The notes beneath the pieces were generated by a model. The model had not been told where the DNA came from. It saw only the letters and a list, made by a program, of their open reading frames with translations, and searched no databases. Shown here piece by piece: positions 1 through 11,244 of a DNA stretch of 64,000 nt (the first letter of the stretch is position 1; every line of letters begins with the position of its first letter). Both the position numbers and the translations under genes were made by a program. The stretch spans positions 63,846,010 through 63,910,009 of the forward strand of contig CM066983.1 in NCBI GenBank assembly GCA_033977485.1, read 5' to 3'. This DNA is from Hydrangea macrophylla. Lineage: Eukaryota; Streptophyta; Magnoliopsida; Cornales; Hydrangeaceae.

Positions 1-1
1 T

Positions 2-76
2 TATCTCATGGACCTCGATGGTGTCGAATTCAAAGAACCAATCAACATGGATCGCCTCAAAAAGTACTATGCTTGA
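2..76 (+). pseudogene. C-terminal end of Tat/Ogre-like Ty3 pol
   Basis: An open frame runs in from the left edge and ends at TGA 74-76. The last residues read MDLDGVEF, then NMDRLKKYYA, which resembles the end of Tat-lineage Ty3 polyproteins, where a final NADRLKKYYA-like tail is common. Only about 24 codons lie in the window, so no catalytic domain is visible. The next 6.2 kb, with antisense genes, repeats and a long LTR, fit the extended 3' region of Tat/Ogre/Retand elements. Family assignment is inference from this context; the ORF end itself is seen directly. Confidence 0.6.
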
Positions 77-660
77 CTATTCAAAAATAACCATTTTCTT
101 TCAAGCTTTGGCCTGAACTACGCTCGACCTGATTCCCACTCGGGGATACGTAGGCAACCACATCGGTTCGGTTATTCCACCCAAAAAAAAAAATAGCCCA
201 ATTTCTTTCCAACCTTGGCCTGAACTACGTTGGACCTGATCCCCACTTGGGGGTACGTAGGTAGACTTTTAAAAAAAAAGAAAAGAAAAAGAAGGATGGC
301 TCGCTAGGTTGAAAATCCAAAAGGACGCCTAGGCAAAAATTAGAGCTAAATCCAAAGTGAGCAATAACAAAAGAGAGAAAAGAGCTCGCTAGGTCACCTT
401 ACTGGTGCCTAGGCAAAAATCATGAGCATTTGAGAGAATAAAGTCGCGGTCCTTACCATAACCCCGAAATAACCCCCCACACTAGGGGCAAACTCGGCAA
501 CTCGCCTCGTTCGCCTGAACCTCTTCTAAACTAGGGGCAAACGTCGGTCATTTACCTCGTTTGCCTCACGACCATATATGTCCCAAACTAGGGGCAAATT
601 TTGGCCACCCGCCTCGTTTGCCTCTAATCGTCCTAGCATGCCCAAGCAAGTACCAAAATC
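77..660 (+). repeat. Tat-type 3' untranslated repeats
   Basis: Three short repeat types lie here. (1) A motif beginning GCCTGAACTACG and ending GGGTACGTAGG occurs at about 111-155 and 221-265; a third, diverged copy is at about 6105-6150. This motif is typical of the 3' regions of plant Tat elements. (2) GCTCGCTAGGT...GCCTAGGCAAAAAT occurs at about 301-345 and 383-420. (3) ACTAGGGGCAAA...CCTCGTTTGCCT occurs three times, at about 481, 529 and 586. No convincing coding sequence is present. Confidence 0.7.
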
Positions 661-877
661 AACATCTAATTGAAATCTCGATTGCAAAATGTTTTTAAAG
701 CTAAAATGCATAAAATGAGATTCCCAAAGTAACCAAGGTTCACCGATAAACAAACTCTGAATATTACATAAGCAGGAAAAATAAAAAATAAAGTCTTTCG
801 AAAAGCAATCACACACTATTCAAAGACACTGGGAGGAATGAGCAGAATCAGTCAGGTCTAGTTTTATGTTTAGGTCA

Positions 878-1933
878 TTAGAAATAGGCCCTTGCTTGGC
901 TGGCCCATCCCCTGATGAAAGCAGCAATGGTGACGGCTCTGACTTTAGAAGCAAAGACCCTCTCAGTAAACCCCCGGGGGACCTCTTGAACTTGCCCGTA
1001 CTGCCTGGCCAATCGACGAGGATGATAGAAGGAGGTCTCTCGCAGTCCCATCAGCCACACCCTCTGAAAATCCCCAAGACTAGTGGTCACAGCATAAAGG
1101 CCCCAACGCCTCACGATCCAGCAAATGTCAGCCTCAGATAAGGCACCCATCATACCCACCCAATCAGCAGAAGTAAAATAAGTATGAAGCACAGCTCTGC
1201 AAAAATAAACTGGCGGCACATTACCGGTTCATAACTGAAGACGCTCGTAGAGCCAAGCCTGTAACACCAGAGGCGCCCCAGAAAGTAGAAGCATTCCCTG
1301 ACCTAAAGCGCGATCCAAACCATTCAGGGTCTCGGCCAAAACCATGGCCATGGGGTTCTTACCAGCCTTCAGCCCGAGACATACATGCACTAAGTCGCCA
1401 GAAGTGCTCAAAAACAAGAAGTATGAAGTCATACATAGAATCAGAGTAGCCCCACGAGTAGCATCATATACGCTGGGATTTCCAGGACTGGCATATCGAG
1501 CAATTATGGAAGCAATATAGAGAACTTCACCTTGAAGGAGTCGACGGGAAATAGTGATGGAACAATTCAGATACTCAGCCAAGCCTCGCGTAGGACTAAG
1601 GGTATCAACAGAAGGAAGAATCAGATCCAAATCAGAATCATAGCCGAGGATGGCACAGAACTCCTCAAACAAGGGGCATATCTCCAAGCCATTGAAATTG
1701 AAGACGTGGTTCACCGGGTCCCAGTGAGCAATAGCAGCACGCAAAAACTCAGTGTTCAGGGTCATCTGGCAAAGAGAGAATAGCTCGGTCAGGCCGTAGC
1801 TAAAGAGGTTGATCCGTTCCACACCATCCGTGATGTGTAGCCAAGCTGTGAGTTGAGCGGGATCATATAAAGCCATGCTTTCGGTCGCGGCTCTAGGAAA
1901 ATTCAAAATTTCGGCAGCACCTCCCCGTTTCAC
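878..1933 (-). pseudogene. Antisense additional ORF with DUF7745-like domain, one nonsense codon
   Basis: The minus-strand frame opens with Met at 1933 and runs 352 codons to TGA 878-880. It is broken by one in-frame TGA at 1229-1231 (codon 235), after which the same frame stays open. Residues 71-73 are WDP and residues 84-97 read EICPLFEEFCAILG, the pattern of the plant DUF7745 family, often found next to retrotransposon sequence. The second half carries a WLMGLRETSFYHP stretch typical of the C-terminal half of such proteins. Function is unknown. It lies antisense to the host element, between pol and the 3' LTR, where Tat elements carry additional ORFs. No intron is needed to read it. The family call is by recognition, not by search. 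Confidence 0.65.
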
Positions 1934-2225
1934 GGACTATCCCACCTTTAAGGAAAAAAACACTCACTATTACAAAACTGCCCATCGCAGTAACACCCAA
2001 CAATCACAGTGCACATGTATCATCATCAACTAAAACGAGCACACAACTGCGCCTCCAAACCGGAAGATATCCGGCCTAAAAGGCGAAACATCATAAATAC
2101 TGTGTCGAAGGTTACAAGCTGTTCTACACATCGTCCCACATTGTCCAAATAAGTCATGTCACCGGTACAACCCAATCGAAAACATAAAAAGAAAATAAAG
2201 CAAAGTCCCCGCTTAAGGGGCGGCC

Positions 2226-4395
2226 TCAGTCCTCCTCTTCTTCATCCTCCGTCGGACCGCCCGGCGTGTATGTCGGCGACGGTCTCCTCCTACCACCTCT
2301 GCACCTCAGACCGATCCTCGATGAGCTAGCTCCGCCTCCACGGTACTGCACACATAAATAAAATGAAGGCAATCAGTAAGGGAATAACAAAAAATACAAA
2401 AACAGAGTCGAGTCAGAGACTTACCAGAGACGCCATCTGGTTGGCGGCAAACTGCCGCATGCCATCCATCTGTCAAGGGTAAAATCCAGGGTTAGAACCT
2501 CATAACCTTAAGGAGTGCAAGAATTAAAGACATACCCGGTGGTCTCGTGTGAGGACCAAGGACCGTAGGCTAGCCGCCAAGGCGTGACCCTCCTCAGCGT
2601 AACTCCAAGGAACATTGAGGACGCCCGCTGGCTGAGTAGGGTACCCACATGTGACTCGCGGCACCTCCATCACTTGGGGACTGCCATCAGCACCTAGGAC
2701 GTTGACAGTCCAATCCCAGGGAGGGATAGGATCAATAGCCGGAGGAGCCTGTCTCCTATACATCTCGCGAAGCTGTAGGCATAAAATAAGTTAAGAAAAG
2801 AAAAATAAAAAACATAGGCAATGGATAAAAACAAAAACATAAAACTCACCTCTAGGAGTGGGAAGTTGGGCATCAGGAAACGACCACGGTAAGCCTCGTA
2901 ACCGGTCTCAGAGAGAAAATGGTCCCAAACATCGGTGCCAGCCAAGGCCGCCAGCAGAGCATCACCAGAAAGGTCACTAGCATCCATCACAGGGGGATTA
3001 TGAGGAACGCGATACCTGGAACCACCGACCACCTGCCGAGACACCCGCTCACCAAGGAACCACTGCCTGCACTCGGTACTCTCCATCAGAAGGCGGCAAG
3101 AGGTAAGAGATTTAACCGCTTGTATCTCCTCTGGGGCGGCATAGGCGACGCCCTCCCAAGGCGTCCAATCAACACTAGAGGCCGTCAGCTCAGTTAAGAA
3201 GTTTCTAAGCAAAACAATCCGGTGGGCCCCGCTCTTCACCCTAACGACATCCCTCCTCCATCTCAAGCCTCGTGGGAACAGAGGCACATGAGCCATGCCA
3301 TCCTCGTCTTCGCCTGACTCATCTGCTGGGGAGGGAGCCAACATCTTCAGGTATTCAAAGCTCCAAAGCTGCACAGACGAAGGAGAAAATCAGAACGAGT
3401 ATAGAAATCAAAAAGATGGAAAATAAAAGAAGATGCAATACATACCTCCCAAGCTCGCCAAAATCCTCCGGTTGATTTAACATCGCCCCGAGAGACCTCG
3501 CCCATATGCTTGTAAAGATGGGCCAAGGCAGCACCGCCCCAGTTGTAGGAAGGGATCTCATCAATGGTCGCCAGGCAAGAAAGGAGCCTCAAGCTCACCC
3601 GGTCATTCCGCGTCGCAAAAATTGAGCAACCCAGGACATATAAAAGATACACTCTCAGGAGCTGGGAATTGTTCAAATTATGATTCCCTCTGCCATAGGC
3701 CAGGTAAAGCCAGCCGCAAGGAAACCAATGCCTCTCCAGGTTAGGAGGAACGGCCCCAATCAGCATCTCTACAGCCTCCGGATCAATCTCATAAAAGTAG
3801 TCCAGAATCAGGCGCTTCCCGCCAACCCTCAAGCCCGTAATCCTGGAGAAATCAAAGGGCGTCATAGTCATCTCACCAAACGGCAGGTGAAAAGTGTTGG
3901 TGGTGTCCTACCACCTCTCGTCCAGTGCATAGAAGTGAGCCAAATCATTGCTGCTTTTCGAAACCAAATGGACAAAGCCTCCGAACCCGGCATCGTCAAC
4001 CATCCTCTTGACGGTAGGCGAGAGTTGAGTATACCATAAGAAAGCATGGGCGAGGCTACCATGGCCCTTCAATGCCACTTCCAGCACCTGCACACAACAA
4101 AAATGACAAAGAGATGCACAAAATCACTATTCATAACCCGAGAGCCGAAATCACGAAATCAACATTTAAGCACAAATCGGACTTCTAACGATCTCTAGGT
4201 GCACACTACGGCTCACAAAGCTAGCATAATACATGAAAGCGGTCCTAAAAAGTCAAAAGTTTCACATACCAAGCTCGCTAGAGTCACGGCCAAAAGATGG
4301 TGTTGAGGGTCCCGTAAAATCAAGTCCGGGGTTTGCATCTCGGCCTTCATCCATCCCTTGGCCTTCTTAGACTGTCTCCTTGAGCTCGAAGCCAT
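2226..4395 (-). pseudogene. Antisense plant mobile domain (PMD) gene, six phase-0 exons, one nonsense codon
   Basis: Exons predicted from GT/AG sites on the minus strand are 4395-4270, 4087-3446, 3368-2850, 2772-2536, 2469-2425 and 2345-2226. Their lengths (126, 642, 519, 237, 45, 120) are all multiples of three, giving a 562-residue protein that ends in an acidic EDEEEED tail. The only break is TAG at 3908-3910 (codon 102), where PMD proteins usually have a tryptophan-rich ERWW-like site. PMD (PF10536) features are the HTFHLPFGEMT-like segment, the YNWGGAALAHLY segment and the LWSFEYL segment after exon 3 starts. PMD proteins are aminotransferase-like in name only; host members act in transcriptional silencing, and transposon-borne copies are known. 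It begins MASSSRRQSKKAKG, a basic N-terminus. Introns were judged by eye. Confidence 0.72.
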
Positions 4396-4589
4396 GGATC
4401 TACAAGAAAAATGGAAGTCACAGTTAAACTTTCTTCTTGAAAATTTGGGCTAACTAAAACATCAATCAGAAACCCAACTACGGAGAAAGATTACTCACCT
4501 GAGCACGCACAAGCTGCGTTTTGATGAATTTTGGCTCCACAAACACCCCAAAATGGCCAAGAATGAGCTTCAAAAGCTCAAAAACCCGA

Positions 4590-4690
4590 GATATACAAAG
4601 TTGAAGTCTGGCCACCCAGTGCCGCCGCGGCACTGGCCAACTGCCACCGCGGCACTGGCCCAATGCCGCCGCGGCACTGCTCCCCGCGGG
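4590..4690 (-). promoter_or_regulatory. GC-rich palindrome cluster upstream of antisense PMD gene
   Basis: Three near-identical copies of a GTGCCGCCGCGGCAC-type palindrome lie at about 4619-4680. On the minus strand they sit 220-290 bp upstream of the PMD start codon, just upstream of a weak TATA-like sequence (4590-4597). The same palindrome occurs twice upstream of the TATA box of the element's LTR (7173-7211). A promoter role is inferred from position only. Confidence 0.4.
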
Positions 4691-4973
4691 CCCCGCTTTG
4701 CTCCATTTCGCCCCGTTTCGACCCGTTTTGGCCTTTTTCGGCCCATTTGTGGTCCCGATCAGCCCCGATGGCCCATTCCAGTCGAGATTTATGAGGTTTT
4801 AACCCAAGCAGACTAAAATTTGTCAGAACTACCTCTAGCAGGCAAAAACTGGGAAAAAATCAGCTCCCGAAGACCCGAATCGGCCGTTTCAGGACAACCG
4901 CCGCAAATTTCAATCAAACACGGGAATTCTGGTAACGGATCCCGATTTTTTTTAGTTAATGCACCGAATAATC

Positions 4974-5470
4974 AAGGAAAGAGATTCCCCGAGAACCCTG
5001 CATTATCCCCCGAGGACAGATACAGAAAGATACAAGCTCCTGGAGGCCCCGACCGGCTCTCTTGGATTGAGCACCGCAAGATTTGATCAACCGTGAGAGA
5101 TTCAGAGATGAGTCCTGGTTCCCGATCAAGGAAAGAGATTCCCCGAGAACCCTGCATTATCCCCCGAGGACAGATACAGAAAGATACCAGCTCCCGGAGG
5201 CCCTGACCGGCCCTCTTGGATTGAGCACCGAAAGAGATTCCCCGAGAACCCTGCATTATCCCCCGAGGACAGATACATAAAGATACAAGCTCCCGGAGGC
5301 CCCGACCGGCTCTCTTGGATTGAGCACCGCAAGATTTGATCAACCGTGAGAGATTCAGAGATGAGTCCTGATTCCCGATCAAGGAAAAGAGATTTCCCGA
5401 GAACCCTGCATTATCCTCCGAGGGCAGAAGCAGAAAGATACCGGCTCTCGGAGGCCCCGACCGGCCCGTA
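4974..5470 (+). repeat. Complex tandem repeat in Tat 3' region (units about 154, 99, 155 bp)
   Basis: The sentence GAGATTCCCCGAGAACCCTG begins at 4981, 5135, 5234 and, with one change, 5389. Spacing is 154, 99 and 155 bp, so the third interval restores the length of the first and the second is a shorter variant lacking the GATTTGATCAACCGTGAGAG part. The ORFs through it are by-products of the repeat. Region 5470-6290 after it is unique-looking 3' sequence with one more GAACTACG...TACGTAGG motif at about 6110. Confidence 0.85.
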
Positions 5471-6298
5471 AGATTTGATCAAAAGAAGCAGTTGAAGAGA
5501 GATCCTAGAAAGTGTCGCTTCATCCCCAGCAGATTCAGATTAATCCTCAGCGGATTTATACACCGTCAGTTCAATCACAGTAGTCCATTGTCGATTCATC
5601 ATCTCGATGCAAACATCGTCTGTTCATTAATCATCATCGCTCTCATTCAAAATATGCCATAGGGCTTCCATGTTCATCATGTGACATCTCAGGATTTCAC
5701 GATCATCCCGTGACTTCTATGTCCGTCTCTTAATTTCCAGGGCTCCCGTGTCCGTCGGTTATTTGCCAAAAGATGTCTTCGATTATAGTCCTCTAAGATC
5801 CTACACCCAATTACGTTTGTTTACGAAGGGCACTTCCCAAAATTCCAGAAGTTTGCCCCTAGACCCGGAGTCTTTTAAATCTCGATGTCCTTATCCGAGT
5901 CATCCACCACATCACAGTCGCAAACACTAGCACAACACCATCCCACTCGGAGTGGAACAACCCACAGCACTTGCTCATACTAGGGTCATAACACTAGACA
6001 TGATAGGACTCATGACACAATTCACATCACATCCATGCATTGCATATCACTCTTGTAGCATGGCATCCGTATGTCTTGTTGAGCATATATGATTCATTCC
6101 TTTGCGCCCCGAACTACGTCCTGGTCTGATTTCCCTTGGGATACGTAGGCAGCTCACGCAGAGCGCGACCAGCACTAGCCTCAGCATCATTGCATCTTTT
6201 GCAACGCTTTTTATTCTAAATCTATAGCCTCCAAAAAGTACTGTCTCTTCAGAGCTTTGGCACTAGCTTGCGACATGCGTTGCCTCGCAAGATCATGC

Positions 6299-6313
6299 CA
6301 AAGAGGAGCAAAC
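6299..6313 (+). other. Polypurine tract of Tat element
   Basis: An AAAGAGGAGCAAAC stretch lies immediately before the TATAGACACCCC start of the LTR. Position and purine content fit the plus-strand primer of an LTR retrotransposon. Confidence 0.55.
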
Positions 6314-6596
6314 TATAGACACCCCATTTTGTCGGCTATCAGATTTAGGAGACTCATAGCTTGGTGGTTCACAATGATCGTAAAAAGACTCAAAAGGATT
6401 CTCGGAAGTCAGTTCTATCTCTCAGAATGCTCAGAATGACCAAAATGCCCAAAAACTCCCAGATTTGGTCCCAAAGTTCTGAAAACATGCTATGTCGTAA
6501 GAAAAGCAATAAAATGAGTTTTTGAGAGAAATCGGGTGAAATCGTCAGCTCCCAGAGACCCCCGGAAGTCCCGGAAGCTCCCGGAAAGTCCTCGTT

Positions 6597-6664
6597 GACC
6601 GGTTTGACCAAGGTTTGACTAGGTTTGACCAAGGTTTGACCAAGTTTGACCAAGTTTGACCAAA
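6597..6664 (+). repeat. GTTTGACCAA short tandem array
   Basis: About six imperfect 10-12 bp units of GGTTTGACCAA lie in direct orientation in the LTR upstream region; further single units occur near 6784-6800. Confidence 0.85.
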
Positions 6665-7172
6665 ATTGTCCGAATTCACCAGAATCATTTTAAATCATGA
6701 AAAAAAGTGTTATAACAAGTTCCAAAAGAAAATCGAGCGAAAACATCAGCTCCCGGAGGTTTCCAGAACTTCCCGGGAATCCCAGGTTTGACCAGTTTGA
6801 CCAAAATCTGACTTTGGAACCGGGGCGCCGAAACAATTTTCAAATATTTTTCATGGATACTAGAGGTCAATAGCTTTCCAACGGTATATCGCACATAATT
6901 TCTGGACTTAAAATGAATTTATTATGAATTTCCAAAGTCGGAAAAGGCGATCAAATCGGCTTTTATCGCGAATACCGTAAAACTTTTCAAAGTGACCTAT
7001 CCCCGAACCTTTTTTTTATGTAAAGTAGACTCCATTACCTTTCCAACGGTATATCACAACCTCAATTTGGAGTTCGTACGCATTTTCTGTGAATTTCGGA
7101 CGAAATAGGGCCTTCTCGCAAATACCAGAACTTCAGGGGGCCTAAACAGCATTATCTGGACGGGGGAGGAGC

Positions 7173-7362
7173 AGTGCCGCGGCGGCACTGGGCCAGTGCC
7201 GCCGCGGCACTCCCCTCCAGAGCAGTGTATTTTTGTAAATAGTTTTGTGGTCCCATTTTGATTAATTAAAAGCTAAAACGACATAGTTTTATGATTTCTG
7301 ATATTTGGAGCCAATGGGAATACTTTCTAAATCCCAAAACCACCCCAAGTTGGCCTATATAA
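7173..7362 (+). promoter_or_regulatory. Tat LTR core promoter with upstream GC palindromes
   Basis: CTATATAAACACC at about 7354-7366 is a good TATA box followed by a leader with GAGAGAAAG tracts. Two inverted copies of GTGCCGCGGCGGCAC lie at 7173-7190 and 7195-7211, about 145-180 bp upstream. The TATA call is direct; the palindrome role is inferred. Confidence 0.6.
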
Positions 7363-7489
7363 ACACCCCATTACTCTTCATTTTGGGGGGGTGAAATACA
7401 AGTTTAGAGAAAGTTTGGGAGAGAAAGTTGTAGAGATAAGGTTAGAATAGAGAGAAAAGAAGCTTTCTTCTTGGATTTTCAAAACAAAA

Positions 7490-9221
7490 GTGAGTTCTAA
7501 ACTTTGTTTTTACTACATTACTTCCATTTATTTCAACATTCAATACTCCCAACCACCATTTTAGTGAGCATTAAAGAGAGTGGAAGCTTCTTCCATGTCT
7601 AGTGTCATTACATATGAGTGAAACACCAATCTACAAGTCTCATGCTTTATGAATATCATCTATTGATCATCATCTACTTGCTTGTTTATTTATTGTTTAT
7701 TTCTTCTTATCTCATTTCTTTTTAATTTTTCTTTATTTACTTACTAGTTCATCATCATCTAAGTGATGACATGAAGTTTGGGGTGAGTGAATCCTTATGG
7801 ATAGTAGCTCTTGACCTCAAAAACATGTTTGATAGATGATGATCATAATTTCAATACCTCCAAGGTATCCTTGAAGTGTATTGAAGTTATGCTCAAATAA
7901 AAATAAGTTTCTCCAACAATCTTGGAGGTTCTTGATGATGAGTTGAATGTTGGCATTTTAAGTGGTTATAATCTTTGTTGAGTATTAAAAATGCACTTTC
8001 AAAACCTCTATTTCAAAACCCCCCTCAATCCCTCTCATTTTGATTTCAAGAAAGAAAATCTTATTTTCCCCAAAATCTTCAAAACAGTGAGTTAAAACAG
8101 TGAGTGAGCTGAGTTCAAAGATTTCTCTAGAACTCAATACTCAACATATAGTTGCAAGGCCACTTGGAAAGTCTTCCTAACTCATTGAAGAACACCCATG
8201 ATTTTTGGTTTGACTTGGAAGTACTTGAAAATGGTCCATTTGGACCCAAACATTCCTTCCAAACATTCTGCCTCTGCTGTCACAGCAGCTTGACTAACTT
8301 CCAACTTCTTTTTCAGAAATATTTTCCAAAAGGGGTGGTCCCAACTTATTTTTCTCTTAAACTTCAATGTCTTAGGGAACTATCTATATAAAATGGGCCC
8401 CTAGATCATTCGTTTTCATTTTTGAAAATTTTATAACATTTCAGTCGACAGTACGAACTCTGTTTCTGCGTGACCTCTGTTGTTTATATGATTTCTCTCA
8501 ATCTGTGATAGTTATTAAAGATTGGCTTTTTGGGTAGTGTTCTAGACACAATAAGGAACATCTCCATAAAACATCATGCATTGAAAACGTTCCTAACCCC
8601 TCTTTTCAATTTTCCCAAGATCATGCTACTGTTCTGTCCACTATTCACAGCAAGCACATTTTAACTTCTATTATTTGATTTGATGCTTATATGTATTCCA
8701 AATTAGTTCATACCTTAGGAAGTACTTCAGACTAAATTTGTACACATCCCATATTGATTTCATTCATTCATTCACACACATTATAGACTTCTAAGTCATT
8801 CTAGGAATCCATGAACACCAAACACACTACAACCTCGGCACATTCTAGATACATACATTGCATCCATGCAAGATTTGGGGCCTTCATGGCTCCTAATCTA
8901 AGAAGATTAAGGAATGAACTTGATCACACGTTTATGCTTCCCCTTGATCTAATCATCATTTTTCATCCGTCCCGGGGATTGAGGGATCTTCTTTTCTCAA
9001 AGATTAACATGCATCATGCTAGCTTGCTAAGCATATTTTGATTTCTTTGTTTATTTGTTTCAAGAACAATTTATGTCCCCTTTAGATTAGGAAGTCTTGA
9101 TTATTTGATATATGAATAAACGATTTTTCCTAAGTTTATTTGTGTGATTTTCACTTTACATTGTATGATATTTGACTCAAATCTTATGAATGATATCTTA
9201 TCTTTTGATTTTTAATTTCAG
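7490..9221 (+). other. Candidate intron inside Tat LTR leader
   Basis: A consensus donor (AAA/GTGAGT, intron from 7490) lies about 130 nt after the TATA box. A strong acceptor with a pyrimidine-rich tract (TTTTTAATTTCAG, AG at 9220-9221) lies near the LTR end. The intervening 1.73 kb is AT-rich and has no long ORF. Splicing is inferred from motifs only. Confidence 0.35.
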
Positions 9222-9573
9222 GATTCTTATGTAATGTAATATACTATCATAGTATTAATTGCCGAACCATACATAGTATAAGATGATTATTTGGATGCTA
9301 ATTGAGGCCCGTCGAGAGACGGGGCGAGTTGAGGGTGTTTTAGTCGCGACAAAGGCTCCTTCCTCTCTCGTACCAAAACCCCGAGCCAAGTTCTTTGGTT
9401 ATGAAGGACCGGTGCCCTTTATCCATTTGGGTGAGTCAAATTAAGGTTTCTTGGTTCCTTAAAGACCAAGTGGCGACTCTGTATCTGTTTTCAACAGACC
9501 TTTTCTCTTTCCTTGACTCAAAATCAAACGAGTTTCAAAAACAAAACGAAGCGGTGGAATCCCGGTATCCACA

Positions 9574-11240
9574 GTACTGTATTTCTTAAATTTAAAATAT
9601 TTGTTTTCTTGTATGACCATTGTCAATTTGTAGTAGTAAAATAGTCCTATTTAAATTTAGATTTAATATCTTTAGTCTAGTAGTACTTATAGTTGTCCCC
9701 TAAAATAGTTTGAAAACCCAAATTTTTAGTTTTTATAGCAATATTTTTATTCACTAGAAGACATATTTTGCAAGTAAACATCATATTTCTTAGCCACGTA
9801 GTTGTTATAATTACCTACCAAAGCCCCAAGCACACCATATTTATATCTCACTCCAAATTAGATTTGGATTTGGTTTGACCTTATTTGTGTTCTTGGAGTT
9901 CAACCACTGTGACCCCACAAGAATCCAATGTCAAAGGTTTAGTATTTTATTATTAATTCAGTATTTCCATTTATGTATATTTTATTAGCCTAGTTGTACT
10001 AAACTTTGCTATTTTGCAGATTCCACAAATTCAACCCCAACTCATGTTAAGTAGAAAAAAAATATATATTAATATTATATTCTACCATTACTTTAGTTTT
10101 ATAACTTTAGTTTTAATTGAGCAGTCACTGTTTACACCTATTTAATTTATCTTTTAAATTTTATTTGGAAGACAGTTTCAATTCCAAAATGGTAGGCTAA
10201 AACTTTAATTGGGGATATGCAATAAAAACTTAGAAACCACAGCTTCTGTGCACTAATCTTAAATGGGCAAATTTATCTAGATGGGTTGTTTTTCCATTTA
10301 TGGCCAAAAATATCTATGTATCTATAGTTTATGACTATTTAACATGTTTATATACTATGGCTATATTGGGCTCAACAGAGTACATATTTGAAATAAAAAG
10401 CCTAATTATGTGGATTGTGAAACTATGCCTTTTGTCATAAAAACACCTAGCATACTCAAACAACTCATATGACAAAGTTAATATTTCAAATATGTGTTTA
10501 TATATATTTCTATCCAATAATGGATAGGCAATTGTGTAGTGGCAGAGTGGTGGGGACTGGACGCCGAATAACCCACGTCCGCGGCGGGGCACGGTTCGAA
10601 CCTGGCTACTGCCCAATTGCCTTTTTATTTTTCTTTAAATCAAACGACGTTGTTTTATATCAAACCTGACACACTTGATATGACCCTGACTAGTGAAAGT
10701 TTATTTTTAAATAAAGAATGACTCTGCGGTCTTAAATGCCAAATGCTTTTCAAATGCACAAAAGTTGTGGGATCTAGTGTTGGTTTGCATATTCCCAATT
10801 CCTTTAAATCATTTCCCCTAGTTAATTAATATTTCCTGTTTTATAATAGTTTTGCTTAAATATCTGTATTATTTTCATCTTTCGCTATTATTAAATCTAA
10901 AAAGTTTATCTCACAAAAATTTAGCTTTTATATATTTATCTTCCTTTTCTTACTAGTATGTTAGTTAATTTATTTTGCACTGTTAAAATCTTTACCATAA
11001 ACTGTTAAGAAAAAAAATAGCTTTAATTACTTTTATTGCAAAACTATAAAAATTAGTAGTTTAGTAAAACCCCACAAAAATCCATCATCTTTTATTTTCT
11101 TTTTAGTGACAAAATAGTTATCTGCTTAACTTTATAAAATTTTATTCCGTTCCCTGTGGGTTCGACTTGGACTTCCAGAACTTTATTACTTGTACGATCA
11201 CCTACACTTGGGTGTGATAAGAAAACGCGTCAATAGGATG
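9574..11240 (+). mobile_element. AT-rich segment, probably right part of an unidentified LTR
   Basis: No gene is seen in this 1.67 kb. It ends with a CCCTGTGGGTTCGAC block (about 11154) and ...AAAACGCGTCA, a common ending of plant LTRs, and abuts the interior of gag of element A at about 11241. The simplest reading is an LTR inserted into A and itself split by the Tat element at 9573/9574. The left end of this LTR is not in the window. Confidence 0.35.
10526..10622 (+). other. tRNA-like sequence with pol III boxes, candidate SINE head
   Basis: An A-box-like TGGCAGAGTGG (10540-10550) and a perfect B-box core GGTTCGAACC (10593-10602) are followed by TTTTTA. The ends AGGCAAT and ATTGCCT are complementary, and the inner arms pair imperfectly. 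A canonical cloverleaf cannot be drawn because the T-stem does not pair, so this is more likely a tRNA-derived SINE or tRNA relic than a working tRNA gene. Confidence 0.4.
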
Positions 11241-11244
11241 TCGT

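Larger units (their letters stand above)
6314..9573 (+). mobile_element. 3' LTR of Tat/Ogre-like element (about 3.26 kb)
   Basis: It begins TATAGACACCCCATTTTGTC (the usual TGTAGACACC start with G to A) and ends near ...GGTATCCACA at 9573. The ends are judged from motif resemblance, because the 5' LTR is outside the window. A TATA box (CTATATAAA) lies near 7355. A six-fold GTTTGACCAA-type tandem array lies at about 6600-6663. The upstream part holds repeated TTTCCAACGGTATATC stretches, and the GC palindromes are at 7173-7211. A late segment with GTGGCGACTC (about 9470) is typical of Tat LTR ends. Primer-site sequence does not follow the LTR, which supports a 3' LTR. No genes are seen in it. 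Confidence 0.7.

Noticed and set aside
526..816. Minus-strand 96-codon ORF
   Set aside because: Half of it is built from the short tandem repeat at 481-640; no family signal.
866..1141. Plus-strand 91-codon ORF
   Set aside because: Lies opposite the DUF7745-like antisense frame and has no recognisable domain.
4972..5382. Repetitive ORFs on both strands
   Set aside because: Open only because the tandem repeat units keep frame; no protein-like features.
10526..10622. Functional tRNA gene
   Set aside because: A and B boxes are present but the T-stem and acceptor do not pair as a tRNA.
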